Source of the DNA: JBAOHV01 sp963714875
Lineage (GTDB): Bacteria; Actinomycetota; Acidimicrobiia; Acidimicrobiales; Microtrichaceae
DNA: 64,000 nucleotides
NCBI GenBank assembly: GCA_963714875.1
Contig: CAVQQI010000001.1
Location: 1 to 64,000 of the forward strand
Reading direction: 5' to 3'
A program made the position numbers and the translations under genes. Positions within the stretch are counted from its first letter, which is position 1. Every line of letters begins with the position of its first letter. The notes under the pieces were generated by a model. The model was not told where the DNA came from. It saw nothing but the letters and a program-made list of their open reading frames with translations, and did not search any database. Shown piece by piece: positions 16,351 to 24,990 of this stretch.

Positions 16351-17906
16351 CTGACCCCACCCCCGCAGGCTCCGCGACCTCGGGCGAGACCCCCCGCCGC
16401 GCGCTGCTCTCCGCGTACGACAAGACCGGCATGGTCGAGCTGGGCCGGGCATTGGTCGACCTGGGCTGGGAGCTCGTGTCCTCGGGCGGCACGGCCAAGG
16501 TCCTGGCTGATGCCGGTCTGCCGGTCATGGCCACCGAGGAGGTCACCGGCTTCCCCGAGATGCTGGGTCACCGGGTCGTCACCCTGCACCCGGCGATCCA
16601 CGGCGGCATCCTGGCGGACCGCACCGATTCGTCCCACGTCCAGGACATGGCGACCTACGGGGTGACCGCGATCGACCTGGTGGCGGTCAACCTCTACCCG
16701 TTCAGCTCCGAGCCGTCGATCGAGCTGATCGACATCGGTGGTCCGGCCATGGTGCGCGGCGCGGCGAAGAACCACTCGCAGGTGACCGTGCTGGTGGACC
16801 CGGCCGAGTACGAGGTCGTGCTCGGGGAACTGCGGGACCGGGGGGACGTGAGCGCGGCGACCCGGCGGCGCCTGGCTCGTGACGCGTTCGCCCACACCGC
16901 GGCGTACGACGCTGCGATCGTGTCGTGGTTCGACGACGACGGGCCCGGCCCCTCGGCCGACGAAGGGCCGCTGCCCACCACGCTGCACCTCGCCGCCACC
17001 CGGACCCAGGAGCTTCGCTACGGCGAGAACCCGCATCAGGTGGGGGCCCGCTACTCGCTGCCCCAGGGATCGTGCTGGGACCAGGCCGTCCAGCACGGCG
17101 GCAAGGAGATGTCGTACCTGAACGTCTACGACGCCGACGCCGCCTGGCGGCTGGTGCACTCGCTCGGCGACGACCCGACCGCGGTGGTCATCAAACATGC
17201 GAACGCCTGCGGCGCTGCGGTCGATGACGACATCACCCGGGCCTATGTGCGAGCACACGAGGGCGACCCCACCTCGGCCTTCGGTGGCATCGTGGCTGTC
17301 AACCGTGTCGTGCCGGTCAGTCTTGCCGAGGCGCTCGCGCCGGTGTTCACCGAAGTGGTGATCGCCCCTGGCTACGACGACGATGCGCTGGCGGTGCTGA
17401 CCGCCAAGAAGAACCTGCGCGTGCTCGCCGCGCCGCCACCGGTCGTGCCGCCGCTCGACATCCGTTCGATCTCGGGTGGGCTGCTGGTCCAGACAGCGGA
17501 CTCGGTGTCGATGGACCGCGCTGCCTGGTCGGTGGTCACCGACCGCCAGCCGACCGACTCCGAGTGGCGCGACCTGGAACTGGCGTGGCGTCTGGTCGCC
17601 AGGGTCACGTCGAACACCATCGTCCTGGTCAAGGACGGTCAGGCGGTCGGCATCGGTGCCGGCCAGCAGAACCGTCGTGACGCGGGGCGCATCGCTGCGG
17701 AGAAGGCCGATGGCCGCGCCGTCGGTGGCGCGTGCGCATCCGATGCGTTCTTCCCCTTCCGCGATGGCTTGGACGCGGCGGCCGATGCGGGTGCCACCGC
17801 GGTGATCCAGCCAGGTGGGTCGATCCGAGACGACGAGGTCATCGCCGCTGCGAACGAGGCCGGCATGGCGATGGTCTTCACCGGCGAGCGCCACTTCAAG
17901 CACTGA
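16347..17906 (+). CDS. purH: Bifunctional AICAR transformylase / IMP cyclohydrolase
   Basis: Performs the last two steps to IMP. The 519-residue protein has the N-terminal MGS-like cyclohydrolase domain (RALLSAYDKTGMVELGRALVDLG, SSGGTAKVL, MLGHRVVTLHPAIHGGIL). It is followed by the transformylase domain with RYGENPHQ, the catalytic KH pair in VVIKHANACG, and GIGAGQQNRRDAGRIA. It ends in the family tail GMAMVFTGERHFKH. The start at ATG 16347 overlaps the purN stop (ATGA). The IMP formed is the substrate of guaB at the left end of the window. Confidence 0.96.
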   Translation: MTDPTPAGSATSGETPRRALLSAYDKTGMVELGRALVDLGWELVSSGGTAKVLADAGLPVMATEEVTGFPEMLGHRVVTLHPAIHGGILADRTDSSHVQDMATYGVTAIDLVAVNLYPFSSEPSIELIDIGGPAMVRGAAKNHSQVTVLVDPAEYEVVLGELRDRGDVSAATRRRLARDAFAHTAAYDAAIVSWFDDDGPGPSADEGPLPTTLHLAATRTQELRYGENPHQVGARYSLPQGSCWDQAVQHGGKEMSYLNVYDADAAWRLVHSLGDDPTAVVIKHANACGAAVDDDITRAYVRAHEGDPTSAFGGIVAVNRVVPVSLAEALAPVFTEVVIAPGYDDDALAVLTAKKNLRVLAAPPPVVPPLDIRSISGGLLVQTADSVSMDRAAWSVVTDRQPTDSEWRDLELAWRLVARVTSNTIVLVKDGQAVGIGAGQQNRRDAGRIAAEKADGRAVGGACASDAFFPFRDGLDAAADAGATAVIQPGGSIRDDEVIAAANEAGMAMVFTGERHFKH

Positions 17907-17996
17907 GCGGCGCTCGGACACGCTCTCGCCCGCGACAGTGGACGCCCGACCGTCGGACGCCGCATCGAACGCCCGGCGGAGGACGGTGCGGCTGGC

Positions 17997-18002
17997 TACT
18001 CT
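17997..18002 (+). promoter_or_regulatory. -10 element of the acyl-CoA synthetase at 18009 (leaderless)
   Basis: TACTCT, followed by GCCGCC and ATG 18009; a 6-nt gap. Confidence 0.5.
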
Positions 18003-18008
18003 GCCGCC

Positions 18009-19631
18009 ATGACCTGGAACCTTGCCGACCTGTACGAGTCCGTCGTCGACGCCATACCCGACCGGGCCGCGCTCGTGATCCCGAACGCGCACGACGGGCG
18101 CCGCGAGTTCACCTTCGCCCAGATGGAGGCGCGGGTGAACCAGCTGGCGCACGTGCTCGCCGCCAACGGTGTTGGACCGGGCGACAAGGTCGGCGTCTAC
18201 GGCTACAACAGCAACGAGTGGGTCGAGGCCCAGTGGGCGGCGTGGAAGCTGCGTGCGGTCCCGGTCAACGTCAACTACCGCTACGTCGAGGGCGAGCTGC
18301 GGTACCTGTTCGACAACGCCGACATGGTCGGCCTGGTGCACGGCGCGGAGTTCTCCCCCCGCATCGCGCACGTCAAGGACGACTGCCCCATGCTGCAGGT
18401 GTGCATCGCATGGGCGGACGGATCCGGTGCGGACATCTCGGCCTCGGGTTCGCTGGACTACGAGGCAGCGCTGGCTGAGGCCTCGCCGGAGCGTGACTTC
18501 GCCCCCCGCTCGGACGACGATCTCTACATCCTGTACACCGGCGGCACGACCGGGATGCCGAAGGGCGTGATGTGGCGCCACGAGGACTTCTTCAAGGCCA
18601 CGCTGGGTCCGATCATGGGTGTGCTGGCAGGGCCGATCGAGCGTGAGGAGGAGGTGGCGGAGCGGGCCGCGGCCTCGGCAGAGGGCGTGGGGTTCCCGGT
18701 CGCGCCGCTCATGCACGGCGCTGCCCAGTGGACCAGCATCACCAACTCCCTTGGTGGAACCCGGATGGTGCTGAGTCCCACCCGCCACATGGACCCGCTC
18801 GAGGTGTGGCGCATCGCGGCCGACGAGGGCGCCATGATCATGAACCTGGTGGGCGACGCACAGATCCGTCCCCTGATCGAGGCGCTCGGCGAGCATCGTG
18901 ACGACTTCGACCTGTCATCGCTGTTCGTGATGAGCTCGGGGGGCGCCATCCTGTCCCCGTCGGTGAAGGAGCGGGTGTCCGAGGTGCTGCCGAACGTGCT
19001 GGTCATCGACGCCATCGGCGCATCGGAGACCGGCTACCAGGGTTCCAGCGCAGGTGCCGACAGCCAGGGTCGCCCCCGCTTCACCTTCGGCGAGCACACG
19101 ATCGTGATCGACGACGACGGCAATCCGACGACTCCCGGCGACGGGGTCGTGGGGCGGCTGGTGCGCCGGGGTCACATCCCCCTCGGCTACTACAAGGACG
19201 AGAAGAAGACCGCCGAGACGTTCCCGATGATCAACGGTGAGCGCTGGGTCGTCCCCGGTGACATGGCGGTCGCGGAGGCCGACGGCACCATCACCCTGCT
19301 GGGGCGGGGTTCGGTCAGCATCAACTCCGGTGGCGAGAAGATCTTCCCCGAAGAGGTCGAGCTCGTCCTCAAGGGCCATCCGAAGGTCTTCGATGCCGTC
19401 GTGGTCGGGGTTCCCGACGAGCGGTGGGGTGAACACGTCGCTGCGGTGATCGTGGCTCGCGAGGGCGACCGTCCGACCGTGCAGGAGCTGCACGACTACG
19501 GCGCCGAGCTGATCGCCTCGTACAAGCTGCCCAAGGAGCTGTTCTTCGTCGACGAGATGGTGCGGTCGCCATCGGGCAAGGCGGACTACCGCTGGGCGAA
19601 GGCCCAGGCGGTCGAGCGGACATCCGGCTGA
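18009..19631 (+). CDS. Acyl-CoA synthetase (AMP-forming), FadD-like
   Basis: A 540-residue ANL-superfamily enzyme. The nucleotide motif YTGGTTGMPKGVMW, the region SPTRHMDPLEVWRI, the motif IGASETGYQG, the hinge area GRGSVSINSGGEKIFPEEVE and the C-terminal catalytic Lys in PSGKADYRW are all visible. Related actinobacterial proteins act on fatty or steroid side-chain acids, but specificity here is unknown. The ATG follows a -10 element after 6 nt. It shares only the common fold with the enzyme at 10664 and is not a recent duplicate. Confidence 0.91.
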   Translation: MTWNLADLYESVVDAIPDRAALVIPNAHDGRREFTFAQMEARVNQLAHVLAANGVGPGDKVGVYGYNSNEWVEAQWAAWKLRAVPVNVNYRYVEGELRYLFDNADMVGLVHGAEFSPRIAHVKDDCPMLQVCIAWADGSGADISASGSLDYEAALAEASPERDFAPRSDDDLYILYTGGTTGMPKGVMWRHEDFFKATLGPIMGVLAGPIEREEEVAERAAASAEGVGFPVAPLMHGAAQWTSITNSLGGTRMVLSPTRHMDPLEVWRIAADEGAMIMNLVGDAQIRPLIEALGEHRDDFDLSSLFVMSSGGAILSPSVKERVSEVLPNVLVIDAIGASETGYQGSSAGADSQGRPRFTFGEHTIVIDDDGNPTTPGDGVVGRLVRRGHIPLGYYKDEKKTAETFPMINGERWVVPGDMAVAEADGTITLLGRGSVSINSGGEKIFPEEVELVLKGHPKVFDAVVVGVPDERWGEHVAAVIVAREGDRPTVQELHDYGAELIASYKLPKELFFVDEMVRSPSGKADYRWAKAQAVERTSG

Positions 19632-19647
19632 GCCGCTCGCGAGCCGC

Positions 19648-20685
19648 TCAGCTGCGCGACGCCGCGCGTGCGAGCAGGTCATCCGCACCGAAGGTGTTGA
19701 CGATGCGTTCGGCGGGCACCCCGCAGCGCACCGCCTTGTCGGCACCATAGGGCAGCCACTCCATCTGGCCCGGCGCGTGGGCATCGGTGTTGATGGCGAT
19801 GTCGCACCCCCGCCGGAGCGCCAGCGACAGCAGTTGCTCGGGCGGGTCCTGGCGCTCGGGGCGGCAGTTGATCTCGACCGCGGTGCCGAACTGGGCGCAC
19901 GCAGCGAACACGACATCGGCATCGAAGTCCGACGGTGGACGACCGCGCCCGGTGACCTTGCGGCCGGTGCAGTGACCGAGGATGTCGACGTGCGGGCTGG
20001 TCACCGCCCTGACCAGGCGTCGGGTCATCTCGTCGCGGGGCATGGCCAGCTTGGAGTGCACCGAGGCGACCACCACGTCGAGCCGGGCCAGCATGTCATC
20101 GGCCAGGTCGAGTGACCCGTCGAGCAGGATGTCCACCTCCATGCCGGTCAGGATTCGGAACGGCGCCAGCTGCTCGTTGAGCGCCGCGATGGCGGCCAGC
20201 TGCTCGGTCAGACGCTCTGCGGACAGGCCGTGGGCGATCGTGAGGCGGGCCGAGTGGTCGGTGACCACCAGGTACTCGTGCCCGAGTGCCATGGCCGCTC
20301 GGGCCATCTGCTCGAGCGGCGCGCCGCCGTCGGACCAGGTGGTGTGGGTGTGGCAGTCGCCCTTCAGCATCGCGACCAGCGACGCACCGAGGCCCGGGTC
20401 GATGCGTGTGGTCTGCTCCAGGTGCTGCAGGTACGGCGACGGTCGGGCCAGCACCGCGTCGCTGATCACCGACCCCGTCGATGCGCCGATGCCGCCGAGC
20501 TCGGTGAGCGTGCCGCTGTCGGCACGGTGGACCAGATCTTCGGGGTCCAGTTCCTGGATCGTCGCCGCGGCGCGCTGGAACGCCCGGACCTTCTGGGCGG
20601 GTGCCAGGGACCGGTCGAGCAGCCGCACCGCCTCGGTGAGCGCCTGCACGGCCCGCTCGGTGGGGTCAGGGTCTGGCTGATCCAT
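19648..20685 (-). CDS. PHP-domain phosphoesterase with N-terminal helix-hairpin-helix region
   Basis: A 345-residue protein. Residues 1-95 resemble the helical/HhH part of PolX-type proteins (KVRAFQRAAATIQELDPED, TLTELGGIGASTGSVI). A PHP domain follows with metal ligands in GDCHTHTTWSDGG, VVTDHSA, TGMEVDI, SVHSKL, LGHCTGR and NTDAHAP. The PHP domain looks catalytically complete. No polymerase X nucleotidyltransferase core is present, so this is a stand-alone phosphoesterase or histidinol-phosphatase-like enzyme, perhaps DNA-related. The ATG at 20685 directly abuts the stop of the upstream EthD-like gene. Confidence 0.85.
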   Translation of the reverse strand: MDQPDPDPTERAVQALTEAVRLLDRSLAPAQKVRAFQRAAATIQELDPEDLVHRADSGTLTELGGIGASTGSVISDAVLARPSPYLQHLEQTTRIDPGLGASLVAMLKGDCHTHTTWSDGGAPLEQMARAAMALGHEYLVVTDHSARLTIAHGLSAERLTEQLAAIAALNEQLAPFRILTGMEVDILLDGSLDLADDMLARLDVVVASVHSKLAMPRDEMTRRLVRAVTSPHVDILGHCTGRKVTGRGRPPSDFDADVVFAACAQFGTAVEINCRPERQDPPEQLLSLALRRGCDIAINTDAHAPGQMEWLPYGADKAVRCGVPAERIVNTFGADDLLARAASRS

Positions 20686-21381
20686 TCAGTACAGGTACTC
20701 CGACATGGCGATGCTGCGCAGGCGCGCCATGTCGAACACGGTTCCGACGCTGTCCAACATGACCGTCAGGTTCTCCAGGTCGCCCAGGTGGAACGCCTCG
20801 ATGTCGGACACCAGCTCCTCGGACTCCCAGGACTCCACGACGATCCCGTCCAACGGCGGCGCACCCGGCGTCACGGCATGGGCGACCGTGTTGCGCACGT
20901 AGCGCAGCCGCGGTTGGACCGCTTCGGACATGGGTGACTGGTGGCCGTACCAGAACTCGCGGAACGTCCGGGGATCGAGCAACGGGTTGCGGTGGACCAG
21001 TGCGAAGGTGACCAGTCCCGGCGAACGCTCACCGTCGGGCCAGGACCTGGGCTCGCCGCGGCGTTGCCCGTACTCGGAGTACACCGACTCGGTCACCAGG
21101 TAGCCGTCGCACCGCTCGCCGATCGATGACAGCACCTCCTGCGCCCCTGCTCGGTCGTCGTGGTTCTCGAGCCAGAGCGACACGCCGGCACGCAGCGGTA
21201 GCTCACCGCCGGGGCAGGGCATCGGGCCCGGGATGGACACCCGGTCGTCGTCGAGGTGCACCGACACGTGCTGTGCGCCGAGGTCGCTCAGCTGCGGTAC
21301 CACGTTGCCGAGCATCTCTGCGCGGAGCTGCGCTCCATCGCGGCTCGCTCGATCGCGGATCAGGTAGACGAGCTTCTCCAT
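20686..21381 (-). CDS. EthD-like dimeric alpha/beta-barrel protein
   Basis: A 231-residue protein. Its second half has the EthD signature region (FREFWYGHQSPMSEAVQPRLRYVRN) found in small ferredoxin-like alpha/beta-barrel proteins of alkyl-ether or polyketide metabolism. The first half, beginning MEKLVYLIRDRASRDGAQLR, looks like a second, diverged copy of the same fold, so this may be a two-domain fusion. No catalytic motif is evident. ATG 21381 has GAGGA upstream. The SnoaL-like gene ends 7 nt before it and the PHP gene begins right after its stop, so the three form one operon. Confidence 0.75.
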   Translation of the reverse strand: MEKLVYLIRDRASRDGAQLRAEMLGNVVPQLSDLGAQHVSVHLDDDRVSIPGPMPCPGGELPLRAGVSLWLENHDDRAGAQEVLSSIGERCDGYLVTESVYSEYGQRRGEPRSWPDGERSPGLVTFALVHRNPLLDPRTFREFWYGHQSPMSEAVQPRLRYVRNTVAHAVTPGAPPLDGIVVESWESEELVSDIEAFHLGDLENLTVMLDSVGTVFDMARLRSIAMSEYLY

Positions 21382-21388
21382 CGGTTCC

Positions 21389-21850
21389 TCAGTCCTCTCC
21401 GCCGCCCAGTTCGCGCCGGCGTTGCATCCACTCGCCGAACACGACGGCGAACTTCTCGGGGTTGTAGATGTCCTCCTCGAAGGACCACTTCCCGTCGCCT
21501 GCGTAGTGCAGCACGGTCAGGTTGTACTCCTGGTGGATCGAGCCGTCGCCCGGATCCTCGAGGCGGTTCCAGACGTGGCAGATGACCCACCCCCGATCCT
21601 CGTCGATGACGTACCACTCGATCGGGAACGACGTGAACGCCGAGTTCGGCCACTGCGACATGGAGCCCTGGATCCACTCGTAGATCGCCTCGCGTCCGGT
21701 GAAGTCGCCGAACATGTGCTCGATGTAGGTGGCGTCCTCGGTGAACAGGTCGGCCCACGGTCGCCAGTCGCCGGTCCTGCCGGCCTCGGCCGCGGCGTGC
21801 TGGTACTCGGTGAAGGCGCGTTCGATCTCGTCACGCGGGTAGGTGCCCAT
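21389..21850 (-). CDS. SnoaL-like / NTF2-fold protein
   Basis: A 153-residue cone-shaped alpha+beta-barrel protein of the SnoaL-like group, recognised by the opening helix RAFTEYQHAAAEAG, then DWRPWADLFTEDATYIEHMFGDFTGREAIYEWI and the aromatic strand WSFEEDIYNPEKF. Such domains are small-molecule isomerases, hydratases or ligand binders. The substrate is unknown. The ATG at 21850 has AGGA upstream; GTG 21856 is possible. It is the first gene of the SnoaL-EthD-PHP operon and is divergent from the ABC transporter gene. Confidence 0.82.
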   Translation of the reverse strand: MGTYPRDEIERAFTEYQHAAAEAGRTGDWRPWADLFTEDATYIEHMFGDFTGREAIYEWIQGSMSQWPNSAFTSFPIEWYVIDEDRGWVICHVWNRLEDPGDGSIHQEYNLTVLHYAGDGKWSFEEDIYNPEKFAVVFGEWMQRRRELGGGED

Positions 21851-21888
21851 CTGCACATCCTGTCAGTCCGCGGGGCACACTGCGGTCC

Positions 21889-22680
21889 GTGGGTCATCTG
21901 TTCGAGCTGCACGACGTGCACGTCGCCGATGGCGAACAGCAGATCCTGCGCGGTGTGGATCTGTCGATCGACACCGACGGGATCACCGTCGTGCAGGGCC
22001 CGTCGGGGTCCGGCAAGTCGACGCTGCTCCGACTGCTGAACCGGCTGGAGGTCGCGACCTCCGGATCGATCACGTTCCGGGGTGACGACCTGATGTCGCT
22101 CGACCCGATCGAGCTGCGTCGCCGCGTCGGCATGGTGTTCCAGCGACCCACGCCGTTTCCCGGCACCGTGCGTGACAACCTGCTGGTCGCCGATCCGGGG
22201 TTGGACGACGCGACGATCGCTGCGCTCATGGACCGGGTGGGCCTCCCGGTCGACCTGGTGGACCGCGACGCCATGGTGCTGTCGGGCGGCGAGGCACAAC
22301 GCATGTGCATGGCCCGCACCCTGGCCACCGGCTGCGAGGTGGTGCTGGCCGATGAGTGCACCTCGTCGCTCGACGCCGACGCGACCGCCGCGATCGAGGA
22401 CACGGCGAGGGCGCTGGCCGCCGATGGCGACACCGTGGTGTGGGTGACCCACGACGACAGCCAGGCTGATCGCCTGGCGGATCACCGTGTTCGCATCGAA
22501 GGGGGTCAGCATTGTCGACTGACCCGTCGTACCTGGGCCTGGCCGCCAGCGGGATCCTGGTGGCGGTGGCCGTGGGCATCTCGATCTGGCGACGCCTGGG
22601 GTTGGAGCGCTCGATCCTGTGGGCAGCGTTGCGGGCCTTGGTCCAGCTGCTGGCGATCGGAGCGGCGCTCGGGCTGGTGA
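21889..22680 (+). CDS. ABC transporter ATPase, FetA/YbbL type, probably frameshifted near its end
   Basis: The ATPase of a two-gene exporter whose membrane partner follows. Walker A GPSGSGKSTLL, Q-loop VFQRPTPFPG, signature LSGGEAQR, Walker B VVLADECTSSLDAD and switch His WVTHDD are intact. As read, the frame runs 169 nt into the permease gene and ends in about 55 Trp/Arg-rich residues typical of an out-of-frame read. If the GGGGG at 22501-22505 were GGGG, the protein would end at TGA 22520-22522 as a normal 210-residue subunit overlapping the permease start by 11 nt. The GTG start has a CACACT hexamer 7 nt upstream. Confidence 0.85.
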   Translation: MGHLFELHDVHVADGEQQILRGVDLSIDTDGITVVQGPSGSGKSTLLRLLNRLEVATSGSITFRGDDLMSLDPIELRRRVGMVFQRPTPFPGTVRDNLLVADPGLDDATIAALMDRVGLPVDLVDRDAMVLSGGEAQRMCMARTLATGCEVVLADECTSSLDADATAAIEDTARALAADGDTVVWVTHDDSQADRLADHRVRIEGGQHCRLTRRTWAWPPAGSWWRWPWASRSGDAWGWSARSCGQRCGPWSSCWRSERRSGW

Positions 22681-23294
22681 TCGACCCGGGCCAGCCCATC
22701 ATCTACAGCTGGATCTGGGTTGCCGTCATGGTGGGCTTCGCCGCATGGACCACCCAGCGGCGCGCTCCAGAGGTGCCCGCCGTGCTGCCCCTGGCGCTGG
22801 CGGCCTACGGCGCCTCGTGCCTGGTCAGTCTGGGGGTGCTGTTCGGGCTGTCGGTGTTCCCTGTCGAGGGCCGCACCGTCGTGCCGCTCGCCGGCATGGT
22901 CATCGGCAACTCACTGGCCTCGACGGTGCTGGTGGGGCGACGCATCGTGGGGGAGCTCGCGGACCACCGTGACGAGGTCGAGGCGCGCCTGGCGCTCGGC
23001 ATGACATCCGCACAGGCCGCGCACCCGTTCCTGCGCTCCGCTGCACGCACGGCGCTGGTCCCCCAGATCGAGACGACCAAGGCGGTCGGCGTGGTGTTCC
23101 TGCCGGGAGCGATGGTCGGGCTGATCCTGGCCGGGGCCGATCCGGTGGAGGCGGTGCGCGTCCAGGTCGCGGTGATGTACCTGGTGCTGGGGTCGGTCGC
23201 GACCACGACGACCGTGGTGGCGATCGGGGTCAGCCGGCGCCTGTTCACCCCGGATCACCGGCTGGTGCACCACCTGCGCCGATCGAAGGACTGA
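22512..23294 (+). CDS. ABC transporter permease, FetB/UPF0014 type
   Basis: A 260-residue membrane protein. Known relatives (E. coli FetB/YbbM) work with a FetA-type ATPase in iron homeostasis. Helices include YLGLAASGILVAVAVGISIW, the family region SILWAALRALVQLLAIGAALGLVI, MVIGNSLASTVLVGRR and VVFLPGAMVGLILAGADP. The start TTG 22512 sits at the expected family N terminus and overlaps the intended end of the ATPase gene. The substrate is not evident; iron or another metal is inferred from family only. Confidence 0.87.
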   Translation: MSTDPSYLGLAASGILVAVAVGISIWRRLGLERSILWAALRALVQLLAIGAALGLVIDPGQPIIYSWIWVAVMVGFAAWTTQRRAPEVPAVLPLALAAYGASCLVSLGVLFGLSVFPVEGRTVVPLAGMVIGNSLASTVLVGRRIVGELADHRDEVEARLALGMTSAQAAHPFLRSAARTALVPQIETTKAVGVVFLPGAMVGLILAGADPVEAVRVQVAVMYLVLGSVATTTTVVAIGVSRRLFTPDHRLVHHLRRSKD

Positions 23295-23363
23295 TGGGAC
23301 CTGCACCGCGGCAGCCGGCGAGTCCAGCGGTGGGAGGCGGTGGAACTCCAAGGGCTCGCGGGA

Positions 23364-23759
23364 TCAGATGCCGGCGTATTCGTGTTCAGTGATCGACAGT
23401 CCGGCGCCGCTCCAGGCCTTGAGGCCGCCATCGAGCACGGCGACGTCGGTGTAGCCCATCGACTTGAGGGTTGCTGCGGCGAGGGCGGCGCGGGCGCCGG
23501 AGGCGCAGACGACGATCGTCCGGACGCTCGGGTCCAGTTCATCCTTGTGGCGGGGGCTGGTCGGATCGGCGACGAACTCGAGCAGTCCACGGGGTGCGTG
23601 CACGGAACCGTCGATGTGGCCGTGGTCCCATTCGTCGACCTGGCGCACATCGACGACCACGGCGGAACCGGCTGCGAGCTCGTCGGCAGCTCCGGTCGCG
23701 GTGACGGTGCCGACGAGGGCTCGGGCTTCGGTGATCATCTCGATCGCGGTCCTGGTCAT
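23364..23759 (-). CDS. Rhodanese-like sulfurtransferase
   Basis: A 131-residue single-domain rhodanese with the active-site loop VVCASGARA (Cys about residue 85) and the flanking motifs VVDVRQVDEWDHGHIDGSVHAPRG and GGLKAWSGAG. The Cys is present, so persulfide formation and sulfane transfer are feasible. The start is ATG 23759. The DszB-like gene ends 25 nt upstream on the same strand, so the two are very likely one transcript. Handling of sulfite or sulfane released by the desulfinase is a reasonable inference. Confidence 0.88.
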   Translation of the reverse strand: MTRTAIEMITEARALVGTVTATGAADELAAGSAVVVDVRQVDEWDHGHIDGSVHAPRGLLEFVADPTSPRHKDELDPSVRTIVVCASGARAALAAATLKSMGYTDVAVLDGGLKAWSGAGLSITEHEYAGI

Positions 23760-23784
23760 GTCGGTCTCCTCCGATCGAGCCGGG

Positions 23785-24948
23785 TCAGCCGAGGTGGGCG
23801 TGCTGGGCGCCGAGCTCGGTGGGCTGGGGCAGCTTGTTGGTGGTGACCCGTGTCCATTCCTCTTCGAGGAGCTGCCGGGCGGCCTCTTCGAGGAACTGCG
23901 GTGCGGCCCACTCGTGCACGTCGAAGTCGCGTTGGATGTAGCCGTGGCTGACCATGAAGTCCTTTCCGATCTCGATCGACGCAAGGTTCTGCGGTGACAG
24001 GTTCGGGACCAGGTCGACGTCCTTGATGCCCTGATAGGTGTCCTCGGCGTCCCGGTAGAAGGTCTGGCGGTTCAGGATCACCGACGCGGCGCGCTTGTTG
24101 TCGTTCGCCCAACGACCGACATTGATCATCGCCTTCATGTACGCGACGACCAGTTCGGGGTGCTCGTCGGCCATGACGTCGGTGCAGGTGATCACGGCCG
24201 GGCAGTTCGCCATCTGCAACGTCCAGTCCGGGTACCGCGACAGGTCCTCGATGGCCTTGAACTTGCCGGTCGCTTCCTGGAGGTGTTGGAACACCTTGGA
24301 CTGCGTGTAGATCGCATCGACCCTGCCCTCCTCGAGGGCGGTCTCGAGCGGCCGGAACGCCAGGTCGTGCTTGTGGTCGCGTCGCAGCCACAGCTCCGAC
24401 GGATTGTTCATGTTGACCTGGAGCATCTCGGGCTTGTCGTACCAGTCGTCGGGGTACGGGAACTCGACGATCTCGACGTCGTCGGTGGTCATGCCGTTCA
24501 TCCTCAGCATCAGCTCGATGCCGGCGTGCTCCTGAATGCGCCACCAGTCGTTCTTGATCGTGTTGAGGCTCTTGGTGAGCCCGATCTTCCTGCCGCGCAG
24601 ATCCTCCATCCGGAACAGGTCGTCGCGAGCGCGCACCAACATGGCGCCGCCCTCCCACACCTGGGTCGCCCCGAGCAGGCGGGTTCGGCGGATGTCGGCG
24701 TTGACGTGGATCGGCGGGTACAGCCCCCCGAAACGGATCAGGTTGTCCAAGTTGTGCACGTAGTGCGGGTACCAGTTGTTCTCCGGGCGGGACCGGAAGT
24801 AGGCGTACTCGACGCCGAGCTTCTTGAACTCCTCACGACACCAGCCCAGCTCCTGATCGATGTTGTTCGCCGACACCATCGGACAGTTCGTGAAGTACAC
24901 CTCGTCCCAGCTCAGCGGAACGGTCGTCGCCACCTTCTCCTCGGCCAT
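23785..24948 (-). CDS. DszB-like organosulfinate desulfinase (periplasmic-binding-protein fold)
   Basis: A 387-residue NMT1/SsuA-fold protein without a signal peptide. It aligns by eye with DszB, the hydroxybiphenyl sulfinate desulfinase of the 4S desulfurisation pathway. The known DszB triad is Cys27-His60-Arg70; here Cys22 lies in TNCPM, His62 in YPHYVHN and Arg72 in IRFGG, keeping the 10-residue His-Arg spacing and the following GG. Further shared blocks are RRTRLLGAT, DLRGRKIG and EWAAPQFLEEA. The real substrate is unknown. ATG 24948 has GGAGG 5 nt upstream; a longer frame to 25011 starts inside the putative operator and is rejected. It is cotranscribed with rhodanese and sits downstream of a TetR gene. 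No dszA or dszC is in the window. Confidence 0.8.
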   Translation of the reverse strand: MAEEKVATTVPLSWDEVYFTNCPMVSANNIDQELGWCREEFKKLGVEYAYFRSRPENNWYPHYVHNLDNLIRFGGLYPPIHVNADIRRTRLLGATQVWEGGAMLVRARDDLFRMEDLRGRKIGLTKSLNTIKNDWWRIQEHAGIELMLRMNGMTTDDVEIVEFPYPDDWYDKPEMLQVNMNNPSELWLRRDHKHDLAFRPLETALEEGRVDAIYTQSKVFQHLQEATGKFKAIEDLSRYPDWTLQMANCPAVITCTDVMADEHPELVVAYMKAMINVGRWANDNKRAASVILNRQTFYRDAEDTYQGIKDVDLVPNLSPQNLASIEIGKDFMVSHGYIQRDFDVHEWAAPQFLEEAARQLLEEEWTRVTTNKLPQPTELGAQHAHLG

Positions 24949-24990
24949 CAGTACCTCCGGATCGCGATGCCACCAGTCGATGGCGCCCAG

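Noticed and set aside
13537..18896. Long antisense frames opposite sucCD and purNH
   Set aside because: Low-complexity His/Arg/Val/Gly antisense translation; conserved enzymes occupy the other strand.
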